64,000 nucleotides of DNA. Source: CALLPQ01 sp038531745. GTDB lineage: Bacteria; Pseudomonadota; Alphaproteobacteria; Caulobacterales; Parvularculaceae. The notes beneath the pieces were generated by a model, which was not told the origin of the DNA, made no database searches, and worked only from the letters and a program-made list of their open reading frames with translations. A program made the position numbers and the translations under genes. Positions 24,429-33,584 of this stretch are shown one piece after another; positions within the stretch are counted from its first letter, which is position 1, and every line of letters starts with the position of its first letter. The stretch spans positions 4,299 to 68,298 of the forward strand of contig JBCBBJ010000015.1 of NCBI GenBank assembly GCA_038531745.1, given 5' to 3'.

Positions 24429-26159
24429 GTGCTGAACAATATTAAAGCCTTGGTTTTGTTACTCCCCATCCTGTTTGGGGTGTTCTTCGTCGCCCGCTAT
24501 GTGTTCAAGGATATCGTGGCGCCAAGGCGGATTGATCTGTGGCGGAACATTTTTATGGCCGTTACGGCTATTGGGTTCTTATCCCCGAATTTCTGGATCA
24601 TGATTTTGGCCTTGGGGGCAGTTGTTGCCTTGTTTGTTGGGTTGCGGCTGGAGAAAAATCTCGCGGCGCTTTTTATGGTAGTCATTTGTGCTCTCCCGCC
24701 GCAGGAGTTAGGCATTCCTGGCTTTGCCGGTATCAATCAGCTGTTCCCCATTTCGCCGCCATTGCTCATGTCGATCACGATTTTGGTGGGCGCTTTGTTT
24801 TATACCGGTCGCTTGTTTCGACCGATAAAGGGTGCTTCGCTCACAGACTTTTTTATGATTGGGTTTGTGCTTTTGAGTATCGTTCTGGCCTTTCGCAATA
24901 CCAGTCTCACCAATGGTTTGCGCGGTGTGTGGCTTTTGTTTCTGACAACCGGTTTGCCCTATCTGGTGATGAGCCGGTGGTCGCGGTCGCTGGAGGATTT
25001 TCGGGCCATCTATGTGGCGTTGATCGTACCGGTTTTGGCATTAGCCGGGGTTGCGCTTTTGGAAACCGTATTTTCGTGGCACTTCTATGCTATGCCCGCC
25101 ATGAATTGGCATGGGCCGGTCGCTTCCCCTTATGTTTACCGTTCGGGTTTTCTGCGCGTTTATGCGTCGTTGATCGGGCCCATTGAGTTCGGCTTTGTCC
25201 TTGTGGTGACCATGTGTTTGGCGCTCGCGGTGATGAGCTCAAAGATATCCAAAGTCATGAGTATTTCCGGGCTTGGCGGTTTTGCAGGGGCATTGCTTTT
25301 TACCTTCTCGCGAGGGCCGTGGCTGGGCGGTATAATCGCCATCATTAGTTATTTTGCTGTGGGCCCCAAGGGGATCAGCCGGTCGATCATGATGGGGTTT
25401 GTGGGGGCGATCCTCGCGACAGGGATTTTGATATCCCCCATGGGCGAGGGGATCGTTCAGGCTCTGCCATTCGCCAATAACGCCAATGCCGAGGCGGATG
25501 AGACCATCAGCTATCGCCAGAAGCTGTTCAAGAATGGTGTTGAGGTGATTATGGAGCGCCCGCTGTTTGGCTCCACAACCTTTTATGAGCACCCTAAAAT
25601 GATTGCGTTGACCCAGGGGCAAGGCATTATTGATCTTGTTAACAGCTATATCCAGGTGGCGCTGGCCAAGGGGCTTGTGGGGCTCTTTTTCTTTACGGGT
25701 ATCTTATTGAGCGCCATGTGGGCAGCCTTCCGCGCCATGGGTCTGTCTAAAAACCAAGCTCCTGAAATGTCAGCCTATGCGCGCGGGGGGTTCTCGGCCA
25801 TGATTGCTATTATCCTTGTGCTGGCCACCACGTCATCGAACCCGCCGTTGCCCATCCTGTATTTTTCAATTGCGGGCCTATGCGTCAGTATACGCCGTAT
25901 TGTGGAGGCCGAGCGGCAGAATGATTTTGCCGGTATCACTGCGGGAGCGTCTGGCCATGGCGGGCAAATCGATCGCCAAGCGGGCCCGCTGGCCACACAG
26001 TCCATCCGCAAAGCCTCTCAATTACAGGAAAGCCGCGCCGAAGCCCGGGATGCTGAAGCGTTGGCCCTGGCTCGCAAGAATGCCGAACGCAAACGCGCCG
26101 TGCGCGCCCGCGATATTCCAGCCCATTTGCGTCAATATGTGCCGCCATCTGATGACTAG
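24429..26159 (+). CDS. O-antigen polymerase/ligase-like membrane protein (Wzy_C domain)
   Basis: A protein of about 576 residues with 10-12 membrane helices and a long periplasmic loop. The Wzy_C signature lies around residue 300 (FTFSRGPWLGGIIAIIS). The large loop between about 330 and 400 holds acidic residues and the region FANNANAEADETISYRQKLF. Members polymerise or ligate undecaprenyl-linked glycans at the periplasmic face. The C-terminus is a charged Ala/Glu/Arg-rich tail of about 80 residues, unusual for the family. The GTG at 24429 is taken as start because the alternative, TTG 24369, adds no motif; this choice is uncertain. Confidence 0.8.
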   Translation: MLNNIKALVLLLPILFGVFFVARYVFKDIVAPRRIDLWRNIFMAVTAIGFLSPNFWIMILALGAVVALFVGLRLEKNLAALFMVVICALPPQELGIPGFAGINQLFPISPPLLMSITILVGALFYTGRLFRPIKGASLTDFFMIGFVLLSIVLAFRNTSLTNGLRGVWLLFLTTGLPYLVMSRWSRSLEDFRAIYVALIVPVLALAGVALLETVFSWHFYAMPAMNWHGPVASPYVYRSGFLRVYASLIGPIEFGFVLVVTMCLALAVMSSKISKVMSISGLGGFAGALLFTFSRGPWLGGIIAIISYFAVGPKGISRSIMMGFVGAILATGILISPMGEGIVQALPFANNANAEADETISYRQKLFKNGVEVIMERPLFGSTTFYEHPKMIALTQGQGIIDLVNSYIQVALAKGLVGLFFFTGILLSAMWAAFRAMGLSKNQAPEMSAYARGGFSAMIAIILVLATTSSNPPLPILYFSIAGLCVSIRRIVEAERQNDFAGITAGASGHGGQIDRQAGPLATQSIRKASQLQESRAEARDAEALALARKNAERKRAVRARDIPAHLRQYVPPSDD

Positions 26160-26547
26160 TGGATGTGACGGTATCTTGCCGTTGTCTTGGTGGGGCGCTC
26201 GTGGATAACCAGCTTACCGGCCCTTATTGCGGTGAGTATGTCGATGAGGTCCGCCGCTTTGTCGTACGGATTTTTTCGTACCCTTCGGACCGATTGAAAG
26301 ACGCCCAGGGTCAAGCCCCGTTACACAAAGCCATCGTCAAGAGGGTAGAATGGGCTTGACCCCAGTGGCTTGCATTTTCGTCGCACTGATTCTTTTCCCC
26401 ATTGCCCGGGTCAAGTGTTGATTTCCCCCACGGTTCATCGTCAAACTGCGCGCGAGACCCCACATCTTGGGGGTATGATGGGAAAAAACACTAAATAAGG
26501 TAATATCGACCTCGTTTTTGAGGCGAAATGGAAAAGGACGATACCCC
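26160..26547. other. Intergenic region upstream of nrdB with inverted repeats
   Basis: No gene in about 390 bases. A perfect 11-bp inverted repeat, GGGTCAAGCCC (26308-26318) and GGGCTTGACCC (26352-26362), is accompanied by a third GGGTCAAG at 26408-26415. A shorter repeat, CCCCA-CATCT-TGGGG (26458-26472), lies about 75 bases before the nrdB start and could be the operator of a nucleotide-reductase regulator such as NrdR, but the match to a known box is not convincing. Confidence 0.4.
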
Positions 26548-27594
26548 ATGCTGGACGCCGCAGAACCGTTGGACGCGATCAACCGCACCGGTCTTTTGAC
26601 CCCCTCTCATAGCTACAAGCCATTTCGCTATCCCTGGGCGTTTGATTTCTGGAAACGCCAGCAACAAGTCCACTGGATGCCCGAGGAAGTGCCGCTGGGC
26701 GAAGACTGTAAAGACTGGGCGAACAAGCTCACCGACAGTGAGCGCAACCTCCTGACCCAGATTTTTCGGTTCTTCACCCAGTCCGATGTGGAAGTGAACG
26801 ACAATTACATGGAGCGCTACGCGCGCGTCTTCAAACCCACCGAGGTGAAGATGATGCTCTCGGCGTTCTCCAACATTGAGACCATCCATATCGCGGCCTA
26901 TGCGCTGTTGCTTGAAACCATCGGCATGCCCGAGAGTGAGTTTTCCGCCTTCATGGAATATGAGGCCATGGCCGACAAGCATGACTATATGCAGGGGTTT
27001 GGCGTGGAGACCGAGGCCGATATCGCCCGCACCGTGGCGATGTTCGGGGGCTTCACCGAAGGCTTACAGCTCTTTGCCTCCTTCGCGATGCTGATGAATT
27101 TTCCGCGCCAGAACAAGATGAAAGGCATGGGCCAGATCGTGACCTGGTCGATCCGTGACGAGAGCCTGCATTGTGAAGGCATGATCAAGCTTTACCATGC
27201 TTTTGCCAAGGAAACCGGCTGTGTGACGAAAGCGGTGGCCGATGACATTGTCCAGTGCTGTGAGACGGTGGTGGGCCTGGAAGACAAGTTTATCGATCTC
27301 GCGTTCGAGATGGGTCCGGTGGACGGCATGACCCCGGACGATATCAAAAACTATATCCGTTACATCGCCGACTGGCGGTTGGGCCAACTAGACCTGCCCA
27401 AGCTCTATGGCATCGAAAAACACCCCCTCCCATGGCTGACCGAAATCCTCAACGGCGTCGAACACGCCAACTTCTTTGAAGCGCGCGCCACGGAATATTC
27501 CAAAGGCGCCACAAAGGGTGACTGGCACGGCGATGAAGGCGTGTGGAACCAGTTTGACCAATGGAAAGCCACGCGCGCTGTGGCGGCGGAGTAA
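26548..27594 (+). CDS. nrdB: Ribonucleotide reductase class Ia beta subunit
   Basis: A 348-residue R2 subunit, the usual bacterial length. It houses the di-iron/tyrosyl-radical cofactor that drives deoxyribonucleotide synthesis together with the alpha subunit NrdA, which is not in the window. Ligand and radical positions are visible: E111-T-I-H114 with Y118 four residues later (ETIHIAAY), further ligands in FTEGLQL and SIRDESLHCEG. The start at 26548 follows AAAGGACGATACCCC. The gene ends just before a strong hairpin shared with the convergent GyrI-like gene. Confidence 0.96.
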   Translation: MLDAAEPLDAINRTGLLTPSHSYKPFRYPWAFDFWKRQQQVHWMPEEVPLGEDCKDWANKLTDSERNLLTQIFRFFTQSDVEVNDNYMERYARVFKPTEVKMMLSAFSNIETIHIAAYALLLETIGMPESEFSAFMEYEAMADKHDYMQGFGVETEADIARTVAMFGGFTEGLQLFASFAMLMNFPRQNKMKGMGQIVTWSIRDESLHCEGMIKLYHAFAKETGCVTKAVADDIVQCCETVVGLEDKFIDLAFEMGPVDGMTPDDIKNYIRYIADWRLGQLDLPKLYGIEKHPLPWLTEILNGVEHANFFEARATEYSKGATKGDWHGDEGVWNQFDQWKATRAVAAE

Positions 27595-27602
27595 AACCGA
27601 GA

Positions 27603-27639
27603 GTAGGATGGGTTGAGCCTTCGGTTCTACCCGCCCTAC
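27603..27639. repeat. Long intergenic hairpin between convergent nrdB and the GyrI-like gene
   Basis: The arms GTAGGATGGGT (27603-27613) and ACCCGCCCTAC (27629-27639) pair except for an A-C and a G-T position, and the inside adds GAGCC/GGTTC. The right arm overlaps the stop codon of the leftward GyrI-like gene. It resembles the GTAGGGTGGGTT...AACCCACCCTAC type of dispersed palindrome in many proteobacteria and may act as a bidirectional terminator. Confidence 0.6.
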
Positions 27640-28142
27640 CCAACCATCCGAGTAATCCGCGTACGCACGTCTTTTTCGGCCACCGTTTCCGGGTCGTCTA
27701 TATATTCTTCCCAGACGAGGGGCCCGGGGGTGATGTTTTGGATAGCCATGTAATCCCACAGGGCTTTGTGGGCGCTATTCAAATCGGCGTAGCTGCCCAC
27801 ATGAACCGTTTGAATGGCATCGCCCGCCGGGATGGTATTCAGTTGTAGGCCTTCGGGGGCATCAGCGGTGTTGATCAGCTCAGTGACTTTTTCGACGGCC
27901 TGCTTTGACAGGAAAAATCCGGTTCGAAAGGTCATCGTACCCCCCTCGGGCATTTGCGGGTATAACGCAACCGGCATGGAGACGGGGGTGATCCCCTGGG
28001 CGGCGTTAAAGCCATAGACCGCACCAAAACCGGCGCCCATAGCCTCGGCGATGGCTGGGCCGTCCATGGTACAGGTCTTTTCTACGAACAAAAACAACCG
28101 CTCAGGCAGGGAAATGCGATCATAGGCCGGCGGAATGGTCAT
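27636..28142 (-). CDS. GyrI-like small-molecule-binding domain protein
   Basis: A 168-residue stand-alone domain of the GyrI/AraC effector-binding (SOUL-like) fold. Segments MPVALYPQMPEGGTMTFRTGFFL and TIPAGDAIQTVHVGSYADLNSAHKALWDYM (about residues 55-135) match the two-fold repeat and ligand cavity of this family. Such proteins bind small aromatic or drug-like molecules, or act as hydrolases in some members. AAGGAAG precedes the start at 9 bases. A damaged methyltransferase lies upstream on the other strand. Confidence 0.82.
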   Translation of the reverse strand: MTIPPAYDRISLPERLFLFVEKTCTMDGPAIAEAMGAGFGAVYGFNAAQGITPVSMPVALYPQMPEGGTMTFRTGFFLSKQAVEKVTELINTADAPEGLQLNTIPAGDAIQTVHVGSYADLNSAHKALWDYMAIQNITPGPLVWEEYIDDPETVAEKDVRTRITRMVG

Positions 28143-28151
28143 GATTGTGGC

Positions 28152-28632
28152 TTCCTTACGTTATCATGCGCAGACTAAACGCGCTCTTGTTGATTACAAT
28201 TCGCGGCTCGTGCGCTGGTGCGCGCAACCTGCCCGGTACGTTTGCGCAGAACCAGGTGACGCCGCCGCTCGATTTTCCTGAAGCGCATTTCGATGCGGTG
28301 TGGCTCTGTCTGTGTTCACCCATCTGCGCCTTGACACCCAGAACCAGTGGCTGGCCGAATTGGCCCGCGTCGTGCGGCCCGGCGGTACCGTTGTGGTCAC
28401 CTTTCACGATGAAACCCATCCGGGCCTTGACCTTGTCGGACTGACCGAGGAGGCGCTCCTGGAAAAGCAGTTCCATATTCACAATGACCGCGCTGAGGGA
28501 TCAAACTTTATCTCAACCTTCCAGACCCTGGACTTTATGCAAAATCAGTGTCAGGAGCATTTCACCGTCTGCGAGATTGTGCCCAGTCGCGAAACACCCC
28601 TGATCCAGGCTGCGGCCGTCCTGCGCCGGTAA
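28152..28632 (+). pseudogene. Decayed class I methyltransferase (two frameshifts, no N-terminus)
   Basis: Translated in three successive frames, this stretch reads as one methyltransferase. Frame 1 gives LVDYNSRLVRWCA up to about 28222, frame 2 gives NLPGTFAQNQVTPPLDFPEAHFDAVW to about 28302, and frame 3 gives ALSVFTHLRLDTQNQWLAELARVVRPGG through to the stop at 28632. The joins sit where the family is continuous (PPLxFPxxxFDAVxALSVFTHL). The motif-I N-terminus (GxGxG) is missing upstream. The gene is therefore probably dead, unless the assembly is faulty at both joins. Confidence 0.75.
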
Positions 28633-28685
28633 GGGCACTCTTTCAACGCTCGCCTCGGATCGCGCCAGCACGCACACGCGTTTGA

Positions 28686-30020
28686 TCAAAATACGGAGAA
28701 TGAATCGGTGACCGCACTGGTGCCGTAACCGCCCGGTTGGCTGGCGCCGCCTAGGGTGTAGATGGTGTCGCCAATGCTCACCGCGCCGTGGCCATGGCGG
28801 GGCCGGGGCATCAGGCCGGCGGAACGCCAGCGGTCTTCCGATGTATCAAACGCCCAGATTTCGCGGTAGACGCCGCCATTGCCGGTTCGCCCGGAAAAAA
28901 ACTCGCCCCCAAAAACAAAGATCGTATTGCCAATGGCGGCCGCGGCGGTGCCGCCCTGCGCCTTGGGCATGGGGCGCATGGTCTGCCAACGGTCGGCGAG
29001 GGGGTCGTAGGCTTCGCTCACGGCAAGATTGCCGCCATTCACCGTGCGTCCGCCAAAGGTATAGATCGCCCCGCGCAAGCCTACAGCGGCCATGGAGTTG
29101 CGCGGTGTGGGCATGGGCGCGGCCTCAAACCAGCGGTCGCCCCGCGCATCATAGACATAGTGTTTATCCGTATCAATATGATCTGACCACGAACCATTTA
29201 GGCTCCCCGTGGGGGAACGCCCACCGGCGATATGGATAAACCCGCCAACGGAAACGCATGCCGCTTCGGCCTGGGGTATCGGCATAGGGGCCATGGCGCG
29301 CCAGCGGCCATTGATATCGTCGAGGCGCCATACCTCATTACGCATGGTCCAGCCCGTATGGGTGCTGGTCTCGCCCGGGCGGCGACGCCGTCTATCAGGG
29401 GTTGAAAATCCGCCCAGGGCGAACAGGAACCCATTATGGGGAACAAGGTGGAGGTGATGGCGCGGCCCAGGCAATTTTGGTCCGGTTTTCCATGTGTTCG
29501 TGGCCGGATCGAAGACAAAGCTTTGATCGCTGGCCCGAAATTGACCGCGATCAACACCGGTGATGCCGCCCGCGCTGACGATAATATTAAACCGTTGTGC
29601 GCGCAGGGCCCGCGTGCCCTGACGTCTCGCGATGGTTTCGGTCCAGAACGGGGCGGGGTAAATCTCCTGCACCGGGATCGGCATATCCGCCAACCGCGCC
29701 CATCGTCCATTGATAGCGCCGCCTCCTGCACCAGGTTTGAGGGAGGGCGGCCGCAAACCATCGGAAAGAGGTCCGCCAGGCGAACGCCCATCAGCTAAAG
29801 GATTGCGGGGCCGGGCATCTTGCAGGGCTGCGTGGGCCGCCGGGCCCGCCAGTACCCCTCCTAAACCGGCAGTGAGTCCAAAACTGGCGGCAGCTTTAAT
29901 GACTGCCCGGCGGCTTTGCGCCGGCGCCCCGCTGACACCGCGAAGTCGGCGCGCGCCGTTTTCTTCGCTGCCGTCAGGCGGGTTGCCGCCTTGGTTTTCA
30001 GGCCCCCAATTCCTCGTCAT
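28686..30020 (-). CDS. Exported Kelch-repeat beta-propeller protein
   Basis: A 444-residue protein. Residues 1-35 are polar, then QSRRAVIKAAASFGLTAGLGG suggests a twin-arginine (Tat) signal ending before AHAA. The body (about residues 105-444) has five or six Kelch motifs, each with a GG pair after a hydrophobic strand and a W/Y about 20 residues later (for example AVGLRGAIYTFGGR and AAIGNTIFVFGGE). The fold is a beta-propeller for protein or carbohydrate binding; no catalytic (galactose-oxidase) residues are seen. It is likely a folded, Tat-exported periplasmic protein. No partner gene is adjacent. Confidence 0.8.
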   Translation of the reverse strand: MTRNWGPENQGGNPPDGSEENGARRLRGVSGAPAQSRRAVIKAAASFGLTAGLGGVLAGPAAHAALQDARPRNPLADGRSPGGPLSDGLRPPSLKPGAGGGAINGRWARLADMPIPVQEIYPAPFWTETIARRQGTRALRAQRFNIIVSAGGITGVDRGQFRASDQSFVFDPATNTWKTGPKLPGPRHHLHLVPHNGFLFALGGFSTPDRRRRRPGETSTHTGWTMRNEVWRLDDINGRWRAMAPMPIPQAEAACVSVGGFIHIAGGRSPTGSLNGSWSDHIDTDKHYVYDARGDRWFEAAPMPTPRNSMAAVGLRGAIYTFGGRTVNGGNLAVSEAYDPLADRWQTMRPMPKAQGGTAAAAIGNTIFVFGGEFFSGRTGNGGVYREIWAFDTSEDRWRSAGLMPRPRHGHGAVSIGDTIYTLGGASQPGGYGTSAVTDSFSVF

Positions 30021-30115
30021 GTCTTACCCACTCTTCCCCAATCCAACGCATCTTGTGGGGCGGAGTCTATCATGAACAGCATCGGCGCAACAGGGCGGCG
30101 ACCGCGTCGTTTCAC

Positions 30116-30739
30116 TTAGCCATTTGCTGCGGTAATCACGGCACAGGCAATACGCCCGCCGGTCCCGCCTTTAGGTTGTGTGCGGTGGTCGTCGCGGTTG
30201 GTGTGCACCACGATGGTAAAACCATCCTCATCGAGCAGCGGGTAGGGCCCGTTAAGGGCGGTATTTTCCTCTGATGGGAAAAGCGAGACACCGGTGCGGT
30301 AGAGTTCGGCAGTGGCGCGCCCGTCGCCATGGGCATAGATGTTGGGCAGGTTAGCGCGTTTGCTGCCTGCGGGGTTGAGGAGCCCATGGGCGTTATTGTC
30401 AGGGTTCACATGCCCGCCGGATGCCTTGAAGCCTTCGCCGGGATCACTGCAATCGCCAACTTGGTGCAAGTGGATGCCGTGCCACCCCGCGCTTAGCCCC
30501 TTCATATCGATCAGGATCATCACCGCGCCGCCCGGCGCCTCGGTAAAGACGGCTGAGCCGATTTCCTCGCCAGCGGTGTCAACGAACGTGCCAACCGCAT
30601 CGCGGTCATCGGCAATGGTAAGGCTGGTCAGCAGCGGATCGGTGTTTGCAGTGTCGCCGGCCCGCCCGCCGCCACAGCCGGCAAGAACGCCGACGGAGAA
30701 AAGGGTAACTGATGCGGTTTGCAGCCAATTTGAGGTCAT
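30116..30739 (-). CDS. sodC: Cu/Zn superoxide dismutase lipoprotein
   Basis: A 207-residue protein with a lipobox (LAGC, C22) that predicts a periplasmic lipid anchor. The Cu/Zn-SOD core is complete: Cu ligands in GIHLHQVGDC and the Zn loop (KASGGHVNPDNNAHG), a further histidine in NIYAHGDGRA, and the last Cu ligand region TIVVHTNRDDH. It dismutates periplasmic superoxide. AAGGAG lies seven bases before the start. It is divergent from the M3 peptidase gene across about 460 bases. Confidence 0.93.
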   Translation of the reverse strand: MTSNWLQTASVTLFSVGVLAGCGGGRAGDTANTDPLLTSLTIADDRDAVGTFVDTAGEEIGSAVFTEAPGGAVMILIDMKGLSAGWHGIHLHQVGDCSDPGEGFKASGGHVNPDNNAHGLLNPAGSKRANLPNIYAHGDGRATAELYRTGVSLFPSEENTALNGPYPLLDEDGFTIVVHTNRDDHRTQPKGGTGGRIACAVITAANG

Positions 30740-31202
30740 CGCATGCTCCTTGCGGTAGAATTAGGGTACGCTGTGCATACCGGGCTCCCCCCAGTAACGC
30801 AAAGCGGGGGCAGCCGGAAAGGTGAAGCAATATCGTCCAACGCGTCCCCATGGCGTCGGTCGGGCAGGGGGCTTACAATCGACACAAAAAGGGTTTGCGC
30901 GCGCGGCGGCGGCGGCCAACCGCAAGGGGTGTGTCCGCGACATTACCATCTTGGCAGTATTGTCGTTGTGGCGTTGTCATCTCAGCGTGGTGCAGGGCAC
31001 TGATTTGTGCTTTTTTTGTCGATCTGAGCAATTCCATTGCCGTCCATGCGATAATACGTGCGAATTAAGCGGCGAAGCGCAGCCCCGTAATTGAATCACA
31101 GGGCGATTGGCGGTTAACTCACAGGTGAACAGCCCGCGCGCGCCGGTCCGAGACCGATCAAGCGCCCCCGCATTGAAAAAACAACCTGATCTGGAGACAC
31201 CC
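30740..31202. other. Divergent gap between sodC and the M3 peptidase gene
   Basis: No gene in about 460 bases. Reading leftward, TTGCGT (30797-30802) and TATGCA (30774-30779) are spaced 17 bases apart and might be the sodC promoter, though the -10 element is poor. A GC-rich tract (about 30898-30912) is followed by a T-run near 31012. No repeat or RNA gene was found. Confidence 0.35.
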
Positions 31203-33407
31203 ATGAAACCCTTTGGCGCATCTATTTCCCTCGCCGCGCTCGCCGTCGCGCTTACGGGGGCGCTGACCGCCTGTGGCGGCGGGCAGACCGAAGCCGAGGC
31301 GCCAGCGACGCCTGAAACGCAAGCCGCGTCCCCTGCCGATGCTGCCAATGGTGACGAGATTACGGTGAGTACGGCGGACCTTGAGGGCAATCCCTTCACG
31401 CAAGACTGGCAAACCCCCTATGGCACGCCGCCTTTCGCCACAATCAGTGATGATGATTACATGCCCGCCATGCAGGCCGCAATTGTGACCCTACGCGGGG
31501 AAATCGACGCGATTGTTGAAAATGAGGATGCGCCCAGTTTTGAGAACACCATTGTGGCGCTTGATCTGGCGGGCGGTCAGTTGAACAAAGTTGCCAATAC
31601 CTTTGGCAATATCACCAACACCGATACCAATGATGCGTTACGCGCGCTGGAAGCTGAGATTTATCCCATGCTGACCCGCGAATTTAACGCCATTCAGTTT
31701 AATGAGGCCCTGTTTGAGCGGGTCAAATCTGTATACGCACAAAAAGATACGCTATCCCTTGATGAGCAGGATGCCCGTTTGCTCGAATTGACCCATCGTG
31801 GGTTTGTGCGGGCGGGGGCGGCGCTCGACAAGGCAACAAAAGACCGGGTTGGGGCCATCAATGAAGAAATTTCCGGTCTGACGACGGCATTCGGGCAAAA
31901 TCTCCTGCGCGCAACAATTGGGTTCAAACTTGAGATTACAGATCCGGCAGCCCTTGGCGGGCTTAGCGATAGCTTCAAAAGCGCCATTAAAGTTGATGGC
32001 GAAAATAAATGGGTTGTGGGCCTCAACCGCTCCCCATTCGAAACCTTTATGACGCAATCCACCAACCGGGCGCTGCGCGAAGAGCTTTTTGATGCGTATC
32101 GGTTGCGCGCCGCCGCTGGTGAAAACGACAATGGCCCGCTCGCCATCAAGATTGCCCAATTGCGGGCCGAGCGCGCCACCCTTATGGGGTATAAATCACA
32201 CGCCCATTATCAACTTGAAACCCGCATGGCGAAAACCCCGGAAGCGGCGGAAGCGTTTTTGTTGCGGGTCTGGCGCCCCGGCCTCGAACGGGCGCGCGAG
32301 GAGTTGGGCGATATCCAGACGCTGATCAACGATGATGGCGGTGACTTCACCGCTGCGGGCCATGATTGGTGGCACTATGCTGAACGGGTGCGCCAAGCGC
32401 GCTACGCGTTTGATGATGCGGCGCTCGCCCCCTATTTTGAGTTAAGCGCGGTGCGCGGCGGCGCCTTCGATATGGCCAATAAGCTGTTTGGCATCACGTT
32501 CGAAGAGGTGGAAACGCCGCTCTGGAACCCCGTTGTCACCTCTTACGATGTGAAAGATGCCGAGGGGAACCATCTGGGCCTGTTCATGATGGATATGTAT
32601 GCGCGCGAATCAAAACGCGGTGGCGCCTGGATGAGTACGTACCGAGACTCCTCTGACGTGAATGGCAATCGTATTCGCCCGATCGTGACCAACAATCTCA
32701 ATCTTATTCCGCCGCCGGCGGGCGAGCCGACCCTTATGCGGTTTGACGAGGTGGAAACGCTGTTCCACGAATTTGGCCACGGGCTCCACGGTTTGATGAC
32801 ACAAATTCGCTATGAGAATTTCTCAGGCGTCGACGGCCCGCGCGACTATACGGAGTTTCCGGCGCAAATTCTTGAGCACTGGGCGAGCCAGGAACAGGTG
32901 CTTGCCGATTACGCTAAACATACGCAAACCGGCGAAGTGATCCCCGGCGCGCTGATCGAAAAAATGCGAAATGCGTCAACCTTCAACCAGGGGTTCAAGA
33001 CAACAGAATTTATTGCCGCCTCCCTGCTTGATCTTGCCTGGCATAGCCTGACCCCCGAAGAGGCAGCCAACATCACCGACGCGCGTGCCTTTGAGCAAAA
33101 AACACTGGAGGGATATGGCCTACTGCCGGAGATTGAGCCGCGCTATCGTTCGCAATATTTCTCGCATATTTTTGCCGGTGGCTATTCGGCCGGGTATTAC
33201 GCTTATCTGTGGTCAGAAATTCTTGATGCGGACGGATTTACCGCCTTTCAGGAAACAGGCGATATCTATGATCCGGAATTGGCGGGCAAACTGAAAAAAT
33301 GGGTTTATGAGGCTGGGGGCTTGCGCGAGGCCGATGAGCTTTATCGCAATTTCCGCGGCAAGGATCCGCAGATCGAACCCCTCCTGCGGATCAGAGGCCT
33401 TGATTAA
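31203..33407 (+). CDS. M3-family metallopeptidase lipoprotein (oligopeptidase A/Dcp-like)
   Basis: A 734-residue protein with a signal peptide ending in LTAC (lipobox), so unlike cytoplasmic Dcp or OpdA it is probably anchored at the periplasmic face. An Ala/Glu/Thr-rich linker (about residues 25-60) precedes the thimet-type catalytic domain with H522-E-F-G-H526 (FHEFGHGLH). Downstream YRSQYFSHIFAGGYSAGYYAYLWSE supplies the usual substrate-binding histidine/tyrosine region. It degrades short peptides in the envelope. GGAG lies seven bases from the ATG. A terminator-like hairpin follows about 90 bases after the stop. Confidence 0.93.
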   Translation: MKPFGASISLAALAVALTGALTACGGGQTEAEAPATPETQAASPADAANGDEITVSTADLEGNPFTQDWQTPYGTPPFATISDDDYMPAMQAAIVTLRGEIDAIVENEDAPSFENTIVALDLAGGQLNKVANTFGNITNTDTNDALRALEAEIYPMLTREFNAIQFNEALFERVKSVYAQKDTLSLDEQDARLLELTHRGFVRAGAALDKATKDRVGAINEEISGLTTAFGQNLLRATIGFKLEITDPAALGGLSDSFKSAIKVDGENKWVVGLNRSPFETFMTQSTNRALREELFDAYRLRAAAGENDNGPLAIKIAQLRAERATLMGYKSHAHYQLETRMAKTPEAAEAFLLRVWRPGLERAREELGDIQTLINDDGGDFTAAGHDWWHYAERVRQARYAFDDAALAPYFELSAVRGGAFDMANKLFGITFEEVETPLWNPVVTSYDVKDAEGNHLGLFMMDMYARESKRGGAWMSTYRDSSDVNGNRIRPIVTNNLNLIPPPAGEPTLMRFDEVETLFHEFGHGLHGLMTQIRYENFSGVDGPRDYTEFPAQILEHWASQEQVLADYAKHTQTGEVIPGALIEKMRNASTFNQGFKTTEFIAASLLDLAWHSLTPEEAANITDARAFEQKTLEGYGLLPEIEPRYRSQYFSHIFAGGYSAGYYAYLWSEILDADGFTAFQETGDIYDPELAGKLKKWVYEAGGLREADELYRNFRGKDPQIEPLLRIRGLD

Positions 33408-33494
33408 AACTCGCTGCGGTCGCCTTCATCCAAAATGAATTGGGCAACGGTCGGTCTTGCCGGTGCCCGATCTTGCTGACGGTTGTTAAAAACC

Positions 33495-33527
33495 AAAGCC
33501 CCTCAGGCTCTTGCCTTGGGGGCCTTT
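33495..33527 (+). terminator. Probable Rho-independent terminator after the M3 peptidase gene
   Basis: The hairpin AAAGCCCC-TC-AGGC-TCTT-GCCT-TG-GGGG...CTTT (33495-33527) has a GC-rich stem followed by TTT. It lies between the peptidase stop at 33407 and the next start at 33585, so it would separate the two transcripts. The T tract is short, so its strength is uncertain. Confidence 0.6.
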
Positions 33528-33584
33528 CATGCATAATTCCCGACAAGTATAGCGTTTCACTAACCCTCGATAAGGATGGACCCG

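Noticed and set aside
28145..28444. Independent small protein in the first frame of the methyltransferase relic
   Set aside because: The residues that match the family continue in other frames, so it is a broken gene rather than a new one.
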